Below are positions 10,025 through 19,893 of a stretch of DNA of 64,000 nucleotides, piece after piece; position 1 is the first letter of the stretch, and each line of letters begins with the position of its first letter. The notes below the pieces were generated by a model, which searched no databases, was not told where the DNA came from, and was given only the letters and a program-made list of their open reading frames with translations. The stretch covers positions 1,556,395 to 1,620,394 of the forward strand of contig NZ_CM002139.1 of NCBI RefSeq assembly GCF_000454545.1, written 5' to 3'. A program made the position numbers and the translations under genes. The stretch is from Xanthomonas cassavae CFBP 4642. GTDB lineage: Bacteria > Pseudomonadota > Gammaproteobacteria > Xanthomonadales > Xanthomonadaceae.

Positions 10025-11931
10025 GCCAGCAACCTGTCGAGTACGGTGAAGAATTCCGCCACGTCGAGCGGTTTGGTCAGGTAGGCGCGCACGCCCTGGT
10101 TGCCGACGCGCGCCAGCGTGGCGCTGGTGGCATCGGCGCTGATCACCACCACCGGCAGCTGCACCGTGGCCGGTTGCGCCTGCAATTCGCGCAACAGCTC
10201 CTCGCCGTTGCCGTCGCTCAGGTGCAGGTCCAGCAGGATCAGGTCCGGCAGGCCGTGCTGCAGCAGCTCGCGCGCCTGCGCCAGGCTGGCCGCCTCCAGC
10301 AGTTGCCATTGCGGGCGGCGCTCGGTGAGCGTGCGGATCAGGGCCTGGTTGGACGGGTTGTCTTCGATGCTCAGCAAGCGGCACACGCCGCTGCCGCTGG
10401 TACTGGGCGGCAACAGCGTGCGCGCCGGTTCGCCGCGCTGCGGTTCGCCCTGTGGCAGCGAGATCCAGAAGCGCGCACCATCGCGGTGGCTGTCCACGCC
10501 GATCTGCCCGCCCATCGCCTCGATCAGCTTCTTGCTCAACGCCAGGCCCAGGCCGGTGCCTTCCACCGCCGAACGCTCGGCGCCCAGCCGCTCGAATGGC
10601 GTGAATAGGCGCTGGATCTGCGGCGGCGTCAGCCCCTGGCCCTGATCGGCCACGGTGATGCGCACCTGCTCGCCGTCCGCCTGCGCACTCACCTGCACGT
10701 GGCCGCCGGGGCAATTGAACTTGACGGCATTGGACAACAGGTTGAGCAGCACCTGACGCAGCCGCTGGGCGTCGGCGCGGACTGTCCACGCGCCTTCGAC
10801 GGCTGGCGGCTGCAGGCGGATGCCATGCTTCTCGGCATCCGGTGCGATCAGGGCCAGCGCTTCGTGCACCGCCGCGTCCACCGGAACCGGCTCCGGGCTC
10901 AGATCCAGCTGGTCGGCCTCGATACGTGCGATGTCCAGCAGCTCGGTGATCAATCCGAGCAGATGCCGGCCGGCGCCCAGGATGTGCTGCAGATGGCGGC
11001 GGTGCCCGGGGTCGGGCAGATCCATGTCCAGCACCTGCGCATAGCCCAGGATCGCATTGAGCGGGGTGCGTAGTTCGTGGCTGCTGCGTGAGAGGAATTC
11101 GGTCTTTGCGCGGTTGGCGGTTTCCGCTTCGCGCCGTGCCAGCTGCGCTTCGGCGGCGCGTGCGGCCAGCAGTTCGCTGGCCTGCGCCAGGCGCTGCCCG
11201 ACCTGGCCCAGTTCGTCGCCCGCGCGGGGCTGGGGGGCCAGCGGCAGGCCTTCGCCGAGCCGATCGGCATTGGCGGCCAGCGTGCGCAGGCGCCCGGACA
11301 GCGCCGAAGCGAACCAGGCCACCGCAAAGACCGCGCCCAGACCGCCGAGCATGGCCGCGCTCAGGGTGATGATCAGATTGCGCTGCCGCAGGCCTTGCGC
11401 CTTGGCAGTGCGCACCTGCAACTGTGCCGTTTCGTAATCGCGTAGTTCGCGCAGTTCCGCGCGCAGGATGTCGAGCTTGTATTTGCCGTCCCACAGCTGC
11501 CGGATCTCTTCCTCGCGGCTGAGGTCTGGCGCCAGCAGACGACGCCAGCCCTGCATTTTCTCGGCGAACAACGGTTTGATACGCGCAAAGCGCTGCGCCT
11601 GCACCGGGTCGGTGATGCGTTGCGAAAGCCGATCGGCCACCGGCTGCAGGCGTGGTTCGGCATAGCGATACGGTGTCAGGAATTCATCGCGGCGCACCAG
11701 CCGGTACCCACGCACGCCGGCCGCGGTTTCCGCCAGCAGCGCGTGCGCTTCGTACAGGTCGCTCAGCACTTCCAGGGTCTGGCGCACATCGTTTTCGGCG
11801 GCGATGTTCTGCCGCTCCACGCTGTAGATCGCCATCAGCGCGACCGCCAGCAACAGCAGCGGCAGGGTGACCACCGCCAGGCTCTTGCGGGTGATCGGCC
11901 AATCGTTCCAACGCACCGCCATTGCAGTCAT
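10021..11931 (-). CDS. hybrid sensor histidine kinase with CHASE3-like sensor, HAMP, kinase and receiver
   Basis: A 636-residue inner-membrane kinase. Order: TM1 (residues 18-36), periplasmic CHASE3-like helical sensor (about 40-180, including RGYRLVRRDEFLTPY), TM2 (186-207), HAMP (208-262), HisKA with phospho-acceptor His285 in SSHELRTPLNAILG, and HATPase with N-box Asn401, G1 DQGQG (429-433) and G2 GTGLGL (458-463). A C-terminal receiver has acidic residues in SIEDN and acceptor Asp568 in LILLDLH. It starts inside the stop of the upstream luxR gene (ATGA) and ends inside the start of the receiver gene. The signal it senses is unknown. Confidence 0.93.
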   Translation of the reverse strand: MTAMAVRWNDWPITRKSLAVVTLPLLLLAVALMAIYSVERQNIAAENDVRQTLEVLSDLYEAHALLAETAAGVRGYRLVRRDEFLTPYRYAEPRLQPVADRLSQRITDPVQAQRFARIKPLFAEKMQGWRRLLAPDLSREEEIRQLWDGKYKLDILRAELRELRDYETAQLQVRTAKAQGLRQRNLIITLSAAMLGGLGAVFAVAWFASALSGRLRTLAANADRLGEGLPLAPQPRAGDELGQVGQRLAQASELLAARAAEAQLARREAETANRAKTEFLSRSSHELRTPLNAILGYAQVLDMDLPDPGHRRHLQHILGAGRHLLGLITELLDIARIEADQLDLSPEPVPVDAAVHEALALIAPDAEKHGIRLQPPAVEGAWTVRADAQRLRQVLLNLLSNAVKFNCPGGHVQVSAQADGEQVRITVADQGQGLTPPQIQRLFTPFERLGAERSAVEGTGLGLALSKKLIEAMGGQIGVDSHRDGARFWISLPQGEPQRGEPARTLLPPSTSGSGVCRLLSIEDNPSNQALIRTLTERRPQWQLLEAASLAQARELLQHGLPDLILLDLHLSDGNGEELLRELQAQPATVQLPVVVISADATSATLARVGNQGVRAYLTKPLDVAEFFTVLDRLLA

Positions 11932-12635
11932 AGCGCGAGTCCGGCTTGCACCGCGTACACCGCGGCCTGGGTGCGATCTTTTACCTCAAGTTTCTGCAGG
12001 ATGCGCTCCACGTGCACTTTCACCGTGCCGGGAGAAATCCCCAGTTCAGCTGCAAGGCCGGCATTGGTAAGCCCGCGCGGAAGCAATGACAGCACCTGTT
12101 TTTCGCGCTTGCTCAGCGCATTGAGGCGGTCGTCCTGCAGCACTTTGCGTCGGCGCGTGGCGACCGGCCTGGCCGGCTCGGCCACCATCGCCGGCAGCAG
12201 CAACGCGAAGGCCTGCAGTGCCTGCCCATCATCATTGCCAGGGGCGGGGCGGCCATCGTTCCATGCCACGCAGACCATGCCCAGGGTGCTGCCGAGCGCG
12301 TGGATCGGCACCTTGGCTTCGCGGATGTCGGCCGGGCGCGGCGGCATCAGCCAGCTGGCTTCGTGACTGTCGCCGGCGGCGCTGGCGCCGGGTGGCAGGG
12401 CAAGCCCGCGGCTGGCGATCACCTGTGTGCGCGGCCCGCGCTGCGCCAGCACCGCGCCATGCTCCAGGCCCAGCAACAGCAGCACGCGACCGAGCACCGC
12501 ATCGCAGGCCTGTTCGGGGGTGTGCGCCTGGCGCAGCGCCACTGTGGCTTCCCAGAGCGCCTGCCAACGGGCGCTATCGGAGGCATCGCGTCGAAGCGCC
12601 TGGCGCCAATCGCCAGCATTGATGGGGCTTTCCAT
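11928..12635 (-). CDS. LuxR-family transcriptional regulator with GAF-like N-terminal domain
   Basis: A 235-residue protein. The N-terminal two thirds look like a GAF-type sensory domain (QACDAVLGRVLLLLGLEHGA, LGSTLGMVCVAWNDGR). The C-terminus is a LuxR/NarL helix-turn-helix (LSKREKQVLSLLPRGLTNAG, GISPGTVKVHVERILQKL). There is no receiver domain, so it is not a direct phosphorelay output. It is first in a three-gene operon with a hybrid kinase and a receiver, overlapping the kinase start by ATGA. The promoter must lie in the AT-rich 125 bp shared with the divergent DUF4440 gene. Confidence 0.88.
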   Translation of the reverse strand: MESPINAGDWRQALRRDASDSARWQALWEATVALRQAHTPEQACDAVLGRVLLLLGLEHGAVLAQRGPRTQVIASRGLALPPGASAAGDSHEASWLMPPRPADIREAKVPIHALGSTLGMVCVAWNDGRPAPGNDDGQALQAFALLLPAMVAEPARPVATRRRKVLQDDRLNALSKREKQVLSLLPRGLTNAGLAAELGISPGTVKVHVERILQKLEVKDRTQAAVYAVQAGLAL

Positions 12636-12760
12636 AGGGTCGCTCTAGGCCGATCAGCATATTTGAGTATATGCCAGACTGCAGAATTGTTGGGGTCGTT
12701 TGGTTTCGATACTGGGCTCGCCCTCTGAGGCACCCCCAACAGCCCACACGGAGATTCCCC

Positions 12761-13276
12761 ATGCGTCGCACACTGTCTTCCCTGGTTCTGGCTCTGGCTG
12801 CCGCCCCGGCCCTGGCGGGCGGCGTGATGCACTACACCGACAAGGCCAAGTTGCCGGCCGGCGGCGAAGAGCGCGAGGTCGCTGCGCTGTTCGATACCTG
12901 GAATGCGGCACTGGCATCAGGTAATCCGCACAAGGTGGCCGACCTGTACGCGCCCGATGGCGTGCTGCTGCCGACGGTCTCCAACGAGGTGCGCGCGTCA
13001 CGCGAGCAGATCGAAAAGTATTTCGAGATGTTTTTGACCAAGAAGCCACAGGGAGTGGTCAATTACCGCACCGTGCGCGTGCTCGATGACGACAGCGCGG
13101 TGGATGCGGGCGTGTACACCTTCACGCTGACCGACAAGGACGGCAAGAAGAGCAACGTGCAGGCACGCTACACCTTCGTGTACGAAAAGCGCGACGGCAA
13201 GTGGCTGATCATCAATCACCACAGCTCGGCGATGCCGGAAGTGGATACGCGCGCGGCGGTCGCCAAGACCAAGTAA
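12761..13276 (+). CDS. DUF4440/SgcJ-EcaC family protein, secreted
   Basis: A 171-residue protein starting MRRTLSSLVLALAAAPALAG, a clear Sec signal peptide. The mature part is an NTF2-like alpha+beta cone: VAALFDTWNAALASGNPHKV (helix 1), DLYAPDGVLLPTVSNEVR, and C-terminal strands ARYTFVYEKRDGKWLIINHH. This is the DUF4440 / CaMKII-association-like / SgcJ-EcaC family, whose members bind small ligands or act as non-enzymatic partners. The SgcJ/EcaC 'oxidoreductase' label is historical and not supported by catalytic residues. It is divergent from the luxR-kinase operon, so shared control is possible. Confidence 0.85.
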   Translation: MRRTLSSLVLALAAAPALAGGVMHYTDKAKLPAGGEEREVAALFDTWNAALASGNPHKVADLYAPDGVLLPTVSNEVRASREQIEKYFEMFLTKKPQGVVNYRTVRVLDDDSAVDAGVYTFTLTDKDGKKSNVQARYTFVYEKRDGKWLIINHHSSAMPEVDTRAAVAKTK

Positions 13277-13372
13277 GGACCGCGCCGGTGCCACGCGCTG
13301 GCCGGGCAGGCTTGAAAGCCGCTCCGGCCGGCGCCATCCAGCAGGCAATCCTCACGATTGCGGAGTTGCACC

Positions 13373-14023
13373 ATGCTGGGAATCGGCGCTTTCAAACAAC
13401 GCATGCCACGTCCGGGTGAAGCACTGCCAGGACGCGAGCAAGCGCTACCGCTGCACAACATGCACCTGATCCATGGGCATCCGTTGCGCGGTGACTTCAC
13501 TGGCCTGGCCCAGGTGCAGTTCGGGCTCGGTTGCTTCTGGGGCGCAGAACGCAAGTTCTGGAGCGTGCCAGGGGTGTACACCACGGCAGTGGGGTATGCC
13601 GGGGGCGAGACGCCCAATGCCACCTATGGCGAAGTGTGTTCCGGGCAGACCGGGCATACCGAAGCGGTGCTGGTGGTGTACGACGAAGCGTCGGTGCCGT
13701 TTGCGCAGTTGCTGCGTACGTTCTGGGAAAGCCACGACCCCACCCAGGGCATGCAGCAGGGTAACGACGTCGGCACGCAATACCGCTCGGCCATCTACTG
13801 CACCACGCAGGAGCAATACGACGCGGCCCTTGCCAGCCGCGATGCCTACCAGCAGCAGCTGACTGCGGCAGCGTATGGCGCCATCACCACGGAGATCCGT
13901 TTCCCGGCACCTACGTTCTACTACGCAGAAGACGATCACCAGCAATACCTCGCCAAGCATCCCAATGGGTATTGCGGGCTTGGCGGAACGGGAGTGAGCT
14001 GCCCGATCGGGCTGGATGCCTGA
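13373..14023 (+). CDS. msrA: peptide-methionine (S)-S-oxide reductase MsrA
   Basis: A 216-residue enzyme that repairs methionine-S-sulfoxide in proteins, with reducing power from thioredoxin. The catalytic motif is GCFWGAER with Cys54. Other family motifs are [38 protein letters not shown], and a C-terminal Cys pair in [13 protein letters not shown] that acts in recycling. An N-terminal extension of about 48 residues precedes the core, as in E. coli MsrA. It stands alone, but this part of the chromosome is rich in oxidative stress genes (ahpCF, oxyR). Confidence 0.96.
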   Translation: MLGIGAFKQRMPRPGEALPGREQALPLHNMHLIHGHPLRGDFTGLAQVQFGLGCFWGAERKFWSVPGVYTTAVGYAGGETPNATYGEVCSGQTGHTEAVLVVYDEASVPFAQLLRTFWESHDPTQGMQQGNDVGTQYRSAIYCTTQEQYDAALASRDAYQQQLTAAAYGAITTEIRFPAPTFYYAEDDHQQYLAKHPNGYCGLGGTGVSCPIGLDA

Positions 14024-14223
14024 CGGAAAGGCGGGCCGGATTGAAACGCTGCCAACCACGTGATCGTGGCAGCGCGCCGATGGCCAATAGTGACCGGCAG
14101 CGTTATCACGATCGGGCAGCGCATGGGAGTGCATGCCAGGCAACTTGAATGGCTACGTCGGAGACGACGTGGCCATCTTTTTTGCATGAATGTCACGTGG
14201 CGCGGCCGATTACACCGGCTGCA

Positions 14224-14793
14224 TCAGACGAATTCGCCGGCAAACATGCCACGCAGCTGTGCAAGCGTATCGGTGCGTTCGGGGTGCAGCAGACGCATGC
14301 AGGCCAGTGCAAATCCCACCGGGCTGGTGCCGGGTGCAGTGATCGTGCTGTCGGCGGTCACGACTTTTTCGTGCCGGAACTGGTGGGCGCCTGCGTATGG
14401 CACCACGTTTTCCTGCAGAAAGGCCAGTGAATTGCTGGTGTGGGCGCGGTCGTCGAGCAGCCCGGCGTAAGCCAATGCGATGGTGGCGCCGCAGATCGCT
14501 GCGACCGGGCGCTGCTGCCTCACGCGTTCAACCAGCAATCCGCTCAGGCCCGGGATTTCGCCGGCCTGCCAACGTTCGCTGCCGGGCAGGATCCACAGGT
14601 CCGCCTCCAGCGGCGCAAGATCCGAGAGTGCGAATTCTGGCGTGATACGCAGCCCGCCGATGGACTGCACCGGCTGCCCGTCGATGCTGGCAATGGCCAC
14701 CTGGTCGCCGAACCACTCGCGCGCTGCCGGCAGCACCACGCCGATTTCCCAGTCGGCCACGCCGTCGACCATCACCACTGCAATGTTTGCCAT
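14224..14793 (-). CDS. DJ-1/PfpI family glutamine amidotransferase-like protein
   Basis: A 189-residue class I amidotransferase-like protein. The nucleophile elbow AAICGATIALAYAG contains Cys101, and Glu16 in VADWEIG is the conserved acid that lowers its pKa. Members include chaperones, glyoxalases and covalent redox sensors; the exact role cannot be assigned. The sequence DLWILPGSERWQ is typical of the YajL/PfpI-like branch. It faces a gene-free 350 bp stretch on its 5' side. Confidence 0.88.
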   Translation of the reverse strand: MANIAVVMVDGVADWEIGVVLPAAREWFGDQVAIASIDGQPVQSIGGLRITPEFALSDLAPLEADLWILPGSERWQAGEIPGLSGLLVERVRQQRPVAAICGATIALAYAGLLDDRAHTSNSLAFLQENVVPYAGAHQFRHEKVVTADSTITAPGTSPVGFALACMRLLHPERTDTLAQLRGMFAGEFV

Positions 14794-15140
14794 TGTCCGC
14801 TACGCCAGTTGAGGTCTCCGGATTCTAGGCACTGCGCGCGTGGCGATTGTAAGCAAGGTGTGCAGACCGGCGGGTGGAGTGGCGGGCTTGCGGCCTGGCC
14901 CCTTGGCTGCTCGAACGCAGGGAGCCTGCGAGAGACGCGCGCAGTAGCGGATGGCAACGCGGTGCGAGGCACAGTGTCGATCAACTCCGTCGCGTTAGCT
15001 GCTTTCCCTCAAGCGACAGCACGGGTCAGCGCTGGTCACGGGCGTGATGCAGCGGCAGCGACGTGCGGGCGTTGCATTGGATGCGCGGCCGCCGTGTCCA
15101 GCCAGGCTTGAACACGGCAGTGCGATCTCCGCGGCATCTC
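14794..15140. other. non-coding stretch
   Basis: About 350 bp between the DJ-1-like gene and the tal terminator. No protein-like frame and no repeats were seen. Confidence 0.5.
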
Positions 15141-15178
15141 CGAAAACGACAACGCCCGCAGCATCGGCTGCGGGCGTT
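15141..15178 (-). terminator. rho-independent terminator of tal
   Basis: A perfect 12-bp stem (AACGCCCGCAGC / GCTGCGGGCGTT, 15151-15178) with loop ATCG. On the tal transcript it is followed by GTCGTTTTCG. It lies 28 bp after the tal stop codon. Confidence 0.85.
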
Positions 15179-15205
15179 GATGGTCGCACGTGTTCGCTGA
15201 GGCGA

Positions 15206-16174
15206 TCAGCCGGCGAGTTTGTCGGCAATGGTCTTGCGCAGGGCCTGCAGGTCCTTGGCGAAGGTCTCGATGCCGCCGGCCAGCTTTTCGGTGGCCATCG
15301 GGTCGGCGGCCAGGTCGGTGGCGAAGCTGTCGGCGTTGATCGGGGCGATCTGCGCGTTGTCGGCCTTGGCCGGCGAGAGCTTGCGCGGCAACTCGCCGTG
15401 TTCGGCGTCGAGCTTTTCCAGCAGGTCCGGCGAGATGGTCAGGCGGTCGCAGCCGGCCAACGCTTCGATCTGCGCGGTGGAGCGGAACGAGGCCCCCATC
15501 ACCACGGTGGACGACCCGCGGCGCTTGAATGCGTCGTACACGGTGCGCACGAACACTACGCCCGGGTCTTCGTCGATGCTGGCCGGGGTCTGACCCTGGG
15601 CAACGTAGTAATCCAGGATACGGCCCACGAACGGGGAGATCAGGAACACGCCCGCCTCGGCACAGGCCAGCGCCTGCGAATGGTTGAAGATCAGCGTCAG
15701 GTTGCAGTCGACGCCCTCACGCTGCAGCTGGCGCGCGGCTTCGATGCCTTCCCAGGTGGCAGCGATCTTGATCAGGATCTTGTCCTTGGACACGCCCCGC
15801 TCGGCGTACATCGCGATGAACTTGCGCGCCTTGGCGATGGTGGCCTGGGTGTCGTGGGCCAGGTCGGCGTCGACCTCGGTGGAGACGCGGCCGGGGACCA
15901 GCTCGGCCAGCCTGACGCCGACGCCGATAGTGAGGCGGTCGGCCACTTCGTTGACGGTGGCGGTGCGGTCTTCGCCGCCATGCTCGTGGCCCCAGGCCAG
16001 CTCGCGCTCGATCAGGTCGGCATAGACCGGCAGGTCCAGCGCCTTTTTGACCAGGGTGGGATTGGTCGTGCAGTCGACCGGCTTCAGGCGCTTGATGGCG
16101 TCGTAATCGCCGGTATCGGCGACGACCACGGACAGGTCGCGCAGTTGGGCAAGCTTGGAGGGGGATACAGTCAT
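15206..16174 (-). CDS. tal: transaldolase
   Basis: A 322-residue transaldolase of the non-oxidative pentose phosphate pathway; it moves a dihydroxyacetone unit from sedoheptulose-7-phosphate to glyceraldehyde-3-phosphate. The Schiff-base Lys136 lies in [23 protein letters not shown] and [19 protein letters not shown] are classic TalB motifs. Full length. A strong terminator closes the gene, and the rnk-like gene lies 51 bp upstream on the same strand. Confidence 0.97.
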   Translation of the reverse strand: MTVSPSKLAQLRDLSVVVADTGDYDAIKRLKPVDCTTNPTLVKKALDLPVYADLIERELAWGHEHGGEDRTATVNEVADRLTIGVGVRLAELVPGRVSTEVDADLAHDTQATIAKARKFIAMYAERGVSKDKILIKIAATWEGIEAARQLQREGVDCNLTLIFNHSQALACAEAGVFLISPFVGRILDYYVAQGQTPASIDEDPGVVFVRTVYDAFKRRGSSTVVMGASFRSTAQIEALAGCDRLTISPDLLEKLDAEHGELPRKLSPAKADNAQIAPINADSFATDLAADPMATEKLAGGIETFAKDLQALRKTIADKLAG

Positions 16175-16225
16175 GCGGGTTCTCTCGAATCGTGGAACGG
16201 GTCGGGGATGGCGCAGCGCGCTACG

Positions 16226-16666
16226 TTAGCGCGCCGCGCGCTGGAAGTCGCCCGCGGCGGCGGGTTGATCGTGCACGGCCTGCACGCGCAGGCGCAGGTT
16301 GCGCCCGTCCGGCGTGCGCCAGTCGATGCTCTGGCCGACCGACAGGCCAAGCAGCGCGCTGCCGACCGGCGCCAGCACCGAGATGCGGCCCTGCTGGACA
16401 TCGGCCTCCTGCGGGTATACGAGGGTGAGCGTATGCCGTTCGTCGTGCAGCTCATCCTCGCAATCGATGCGCGAGTGCATGGTGACGACATCGCCGGGAA
16501 TCTGGTCGGGCGGCAGCACGCGTGCGCGGCCCAGTTCGTCGCTCAGCGCAGTGGCGGCGGGATGCTTGTTGAACGCGGGGGAATCGAGCAAGGCCTCAAG
16601 CCGGGCGAGGTCGTGGCTGGAGACAAGGATGGATGGCGGCAAGCCGCTATGATGTTGCGAAGTCAT
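16226..16666 (-). CDS. rnk: Rnk/GreA-type nucleoside diphosphate kinase regulator
   Basis: A 146-residue protein, start at 16666 with AGGAGA just upstream. It has a short helical N-terminus (PSILVSSHDLARLEALLDSP) and a GreA/GreB C-terminal FKBP-like domain (TLVYPQEADVQQGRISVLAP, GSALLGLSVGQSIDW). This is the layout of Rnk, which binds RNA polymerase near the secondary channel like Gre factors but has a very short coiled coil. The name 'regulator of nucleoside diphosphate kinase' comes from Pseudomonas/E. coli genetics. It is upstream of tal on the same strand. Confidence 0.85.
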   Translation of the reverse strand: MTSQHHSGLPPSILVSSHDLARLEALLDSPAFNKHPAATALSDELGRARVLPPDQIPGDVVTMHSRIDCEDELHDERHTLTLVYPQEADVQQGRISVLAPVGSALLGLSVGQSIDWRTPDGRNLRLRVQAVHDQPAAAGDFQRAAR

Positions 16667-17052
16667 GGCACTCTCCTGACGAAGACGGCCCGCCGGAATG
16701 GCAGGCAGCACCGGCAAGATGAGGGCGCGGTGGATCGATCGCAATGCAGCGCCTGAAGAGTGCAGGCCTTCAATGCTGCAAGCAGGGCGGCGATCGCCGA
16801 TGAGCCCGCTGCCTGATCGGTACCGCACGCAATCAGACAATCAGATCCGGCTGGCAAGCTCAGAAGGGTTACGCGAGCGACAGCATACAACCGTACCGCG
16901 GCGCGCCGAGCCACCGACACACCATCGCGATGCATTGCATCACGACACGCGATTTGCCTGTAGCAGACAAAGAAAAAAGCGACGCTCCCGCGCCGCTTCT
17001 TCAATTCCAGACAACCCCGCGCAAACCGGCCGCAGCCGTGTTGCGCTTTTTC
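16667..17052. other. non-coding stretch between oxyR and rnk-like gene
   Basis: About 390 bp downstream of oxyR. No convincing gene was found. It contains an AAAGAAAAAAGCGACGCTCC A-rich patch at about 16969 and ends at the heptamer array that touches the oxyR stop codon. Confidence 0.5.
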
Positions 17053-17080
17053 AATTCCCGATTCCCGATTCCCGATTCCC
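17053..17080. repeat. RATTCCC heptamer array (4 copies), overlapping the oxyR stop codon
   Basis: One AATTCCC and three GATTCCC units in tandem. The last base (17080) is the last base of the oxyR TAG stop codon, so on the oxyR transcript the array GGGAATC begins inside the stop. Confidence 0.9.
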
Positions 17081-18021
17081 TAAGCGGCCACCGCCTTCGG
17101 CCCGGTCGCAGGCTGTTCCAACGCAAACAGGTCCGGCGGCAGTTCCTTGAACAACTGCGAGAGCTGCTCCAGGAACGCGGTCATGGCCGAGCTGCGACGC
17201 CAGGCCATCGCAATGCGGCGGCTGGGCTGCTTGTCTTCGCGGAAGCGGATCAGGCGGATATTTTCCGACCGCGCAACCGGCGGCTTGATCGCCAGCAGCG
17301 GCAGCAGCGTCACACCGACATTGGCGGCGACCATCTGACGCAGGGTTTCCAGACTGGTGGCCTGGAATTCGGATTTCTCCAATGCACCGGCCAGGTGGCA
17401 GACATCCAGCGCCTGGTCGCGCAGGCAGTGGCCGTCTTCCAGCAACAACAGGCGCTGTTCGGACAGATCGTCCAGCGTCATGCTGTCGTGGCGCGCCAGC
17501 GGATGGCCTTCCGGTACCGCCAGCACGAAGGGTTCTTCAAACAGGAACTCGGCATGCAGCTGATCGTCCTGCAACGGCAGCGCCAGCAGCGCGGCGTCCA
17601 GACGACCTTCGCGCAACTGGTGCATCAACTGGTCGCTCTTTTCTTCGATCAGCAACAACTCCAGGCGCGGGAACCGCTCGCGGATGCGCGGCACCACATG
17701 CGGCAACAGATACGGTGCCAGGGTGGGAAAGATGCCCAGCCGCACGGTGCCCGCTTCCGGGTCCTGGCTGCGGCGTGCGGCTTCCTTCATCTGCTCCACT
17801 TCGGCCACGATGCCGCGTGCACGCATGGCCGCCTCACGGCCGGCCGGGGTCAGCATCACCTTGCGCGGTGCGCGTTCCACCAGCGGCACGCCAAGCTCGT
17901 CTTCGAGTTTCTTGATCTGTGTGGACAGCGTCGGTTGACTGACGAAGCAGGCCGTCGCAGCACGGCCGAAATGCTTGTGGTCGGCCAGGGCGACCAGATA
18001 TTTCAGGTCACGCAGATTCAT
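17080..18021 (-). CDS. oxyR: hydrogen peroxide-sensing LysR regulator OxyR
   Basis: A 313-residue LysR-type regulator. The N-terminal winged helix-turn-helix is at residues 1-60 (HFGRAATACFVSQPTLSTQI). The redox-active cysteines that form the activating disulfide are exactly at Cys199 and Cys208 in GHCLRDQALDVC, as in E. coli OxyR. Conserved NVGVTLLPLLA forms part of the regulatory domain. It is the third gene of ahpC-ahpF-oxyR, 90 bp after ahpF, the order known for Xanthomonas. It should control ahpC transcription from the site at 20536-20572. Confidence 0.97.
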   Translation of the reverse strand: MNLRDLKYLVALADHKHFGRAATACFVSQPTLSTQIKKLEDELGVPLVERAPRKVMLTPAGREAAMRARGIVAEVEQMKEAARRSQDPEAGTVRLGIFPTLAPYLLPHVVPRIRERFPRLELLLIEEKSDQLMHQLREGRLDAALLALPLQDDQLHAEFLFEEPFVLAVPEGHPLARHDSMTLDDLSEQRLLLLEDGHCLRDQALDVCHLAGALEKSEFQATSLETLRQMVAANVGVTLLPLLAIKPPVARSENIRLIRFREDKQPSRRIAMAWRRSSAMTAFLEQLSQLFKELPPDLFALEQPATGPKAVAA

Positions 18022-18111
18022 GTGCAGCAGCCCTCAAGGCGGTGACGGGTAACGACTGACGCGTGATGCAGCTTAGCGCCCGGCATGGCCGGGCGATGGC
18101 TGTCGTTGCGC

Positions 18112-19704
18112 TTATGCGGCTTGCGCAACGTTTTCAGTGCTGACCGGTGCACTGGAGCGGATCAGGTAATCAAAGGCGCTCAGTGCCGCCTTGGAGCCTT
18201 CGCCCATTGCGATCACGATCTGCTTGTACGGCACCGTGGTGGCATCGCCGGCGGCGAACACACCCGGCACATTGGTCTGGCCACGGTCGTCGACGATGAT
18301 CTCGCCACGCGGCGACACCTCCACCGTGCCGCGCAGGAACTCGGTGTTGGGCAGCAGGCCGATCTGCACGAACACGCCTTCCAGATCCACGTGCTGGATG
18401 TCGCCACCGGTGCGGTCCTTGTAGACCAGACCGGTGACCTTCTGCCCGTCGCCGAGCACTTCGGTCGTCTGCGCGCTGGTGATGATGCGCACGTTGTGCA
18501 GGCTGCGCAGCTTGCGTTGCAGCACTTCGTCGGCGCGCAGCTTGTCGTCGAACTCCACCAGCGTGACATGCGCCACGATGCCGGCCAGGTCGATCGCCGC
18601 TTCCACGCCCGAATTGCCGCCGCCGATCACCGCCACGCGCTTGCCCTTGAACAGCGGGCCGTCGCAGTGCGGGCAATAGGCCACGCCCTTGTTCTTGTAC
18701 TGGTCTTCGCCCGGCACGTTCATCTGCCTCCAGCGCGCACCGGTGGACAGGATCACCGTCTTGCTCTTGAGCGAGGCGCCATTGGCCAGCTTGATCTCGA
18801 TCAGGCCATCGGCACCGGCCGGGATCAGCTGCTCGGCACGCTGCAGGTTCATGATGTCCACCTCGTACTGACGCACGTGCTGTTCGAGCGCGGCGGCCAT
18901 CTTCGGGCCTTCGGTTTCCGGCACGGAGATGAAGTTTTCGATCGACATGGTGTCCAGCACCTGGCCACCGAAACGCTCGGCGGCCACGCCGGTGCGGATG
19001 CCTTTGCGCGCGGCATACACCGCTGCTGCCGAACCGGCCGGGCCACCGCCGACCACCAGCACCTCGAAGGCGTCCTTGGCGGCGATCCTGGCGGCGTCGC
19101 GCTTTGCGGCATTGGTGTCGAGCTTGGCGACGATCTGCTCCAGCGTCATACGGCCCTGGTCGAACAGCTCGCCATTCAGGTACACGGTGGGTACCGACAT
19201 GATCTGGCGGGTTTCGACCTCGTCCTGGAACCACGCGCCATCGATGGCCACGTGCTTGATGCGCGGGTTGAGCACGGCGGCAAGATTCAGCGCCTGCACC
19301 ACGTCCGGGCAGTTCTGGCACGACAGCGAGAAATAGGTTTCGAACTGGTAATCGCCATCCAGGTGCTGCACCTGCTCGATCAACTCGGCAGTGGCCTTGG
19401 ACGGGTGGCCACCCACCTGCAGCAGCGCCAGCACCAGCGAAGTGAACTCGTGGCCCATCGGCAAGCCGGCAAAGCGCAGCGAAATGTCCTGGCCCGGGGT
19501 GGTCAGCGCGAACGAGGGCTTGCGCTGGTTGTCGTCGCGATGCGCATCCAGGCTGATCTTGTCCGACAGCAGCACCAGGTCCTCGAGCAGGTCGAGCATT
19601 TCGCGCGAGCCGGCGCTGTCGTCGATCGAGGCATGGATCTGGATCGGGCGCGTCACCCGTTCCAGGTAGGCGGTCAGCTGGGTCTTGAGGTTGGCATCCA
19701 ACAT
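18112..19704 (-). CDS. ahpF: alkyl hydroperoxide reductase subunit F
   Basis: A 530-residue flavoprotein disulfide reductase that passes electrons from NADH to AhpC. The N-terminal double-thioredoxin domain has the Cys129-xx-Cys132 pair (SCQNC). The C-terminal thioredoxin reductase-like part has the FAD site [17 protein letters not shown], the CPHC active disulfide (Cys344/Cys347), the NAD site [18 protein letters not shown] and the closing FAD motif [16 protein letters not shown]. All redox centres are present. It follows ahpC by 189 bp and precedes oxyR. Confidence 0.98.
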   Translation of the reverse strand: MLDANLKTQLTAYLERVTRPIQIHASIDDSAGSREMLDLLEDLVLLSDKISLDAHRDDNQRKPSFALTTPGQDISLRFAGLPMGHEFTSLVLALLQVGGHPSKATAELIEQVQHLDGDYQFETYFSLSCQNCPDVVQALNLAAVLNPRIKHVAIDGAWFQDEVETRQIMSVPTVYLNGELFDQGRMTLEQIVAKLDTNAAKRDAARIAAKDAFEVLVVGGGPAGSAAAVYAARKGIRTGVAAERFGGQVLDTMSIENFISVPETEGPKMAAALEQHVRQYEVDIMNLQRAEQLIPAGADGLIEIKLANGASLKSKTVILSTGARWRQMNVPGEDQYKNKGVAYCPHCDGPLFKGKRVAVIGGGNSGVEAAIDLAGIVAHVTLVEFDDKLRADEVLQRKLRSLHNVRIITSAQTTEVLGDGQKVTGLVYKDRTGGDIQHVDLEGVFVQIGLLPNTEFLRGTVEVSPRGEIIVDDRGQTNVPGVFAAGDATTVPYKQIVIAMGEGSKAALSAFDYLIRSSAPVSTENVAQAA

Positions 19705-19893
19705 GGAGAACTCCTGAGAATGGGCAAGGGGAGGGCGTGACGCCGCTGCGCATGCGCAGGTCGCCTGGGGAGGAAGGGATGAACCGCAGCCGGCGCGGGA
19801 TCGGGATGCGTGCTGGCGATGGCGGGCGGGCAGCCCGGCACCGGCTCCGGTTCACCCCCGGCCCGGAAGACCGGGCCAGGGATGCGTGGCGGC

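Noticed and set aside
18085..19740. Long forward-strand open frame opposite ahpF
   Set aside because: Antisense shadow of ahpF with His/Leu/Val/Gly-rich composition and no family motifs.
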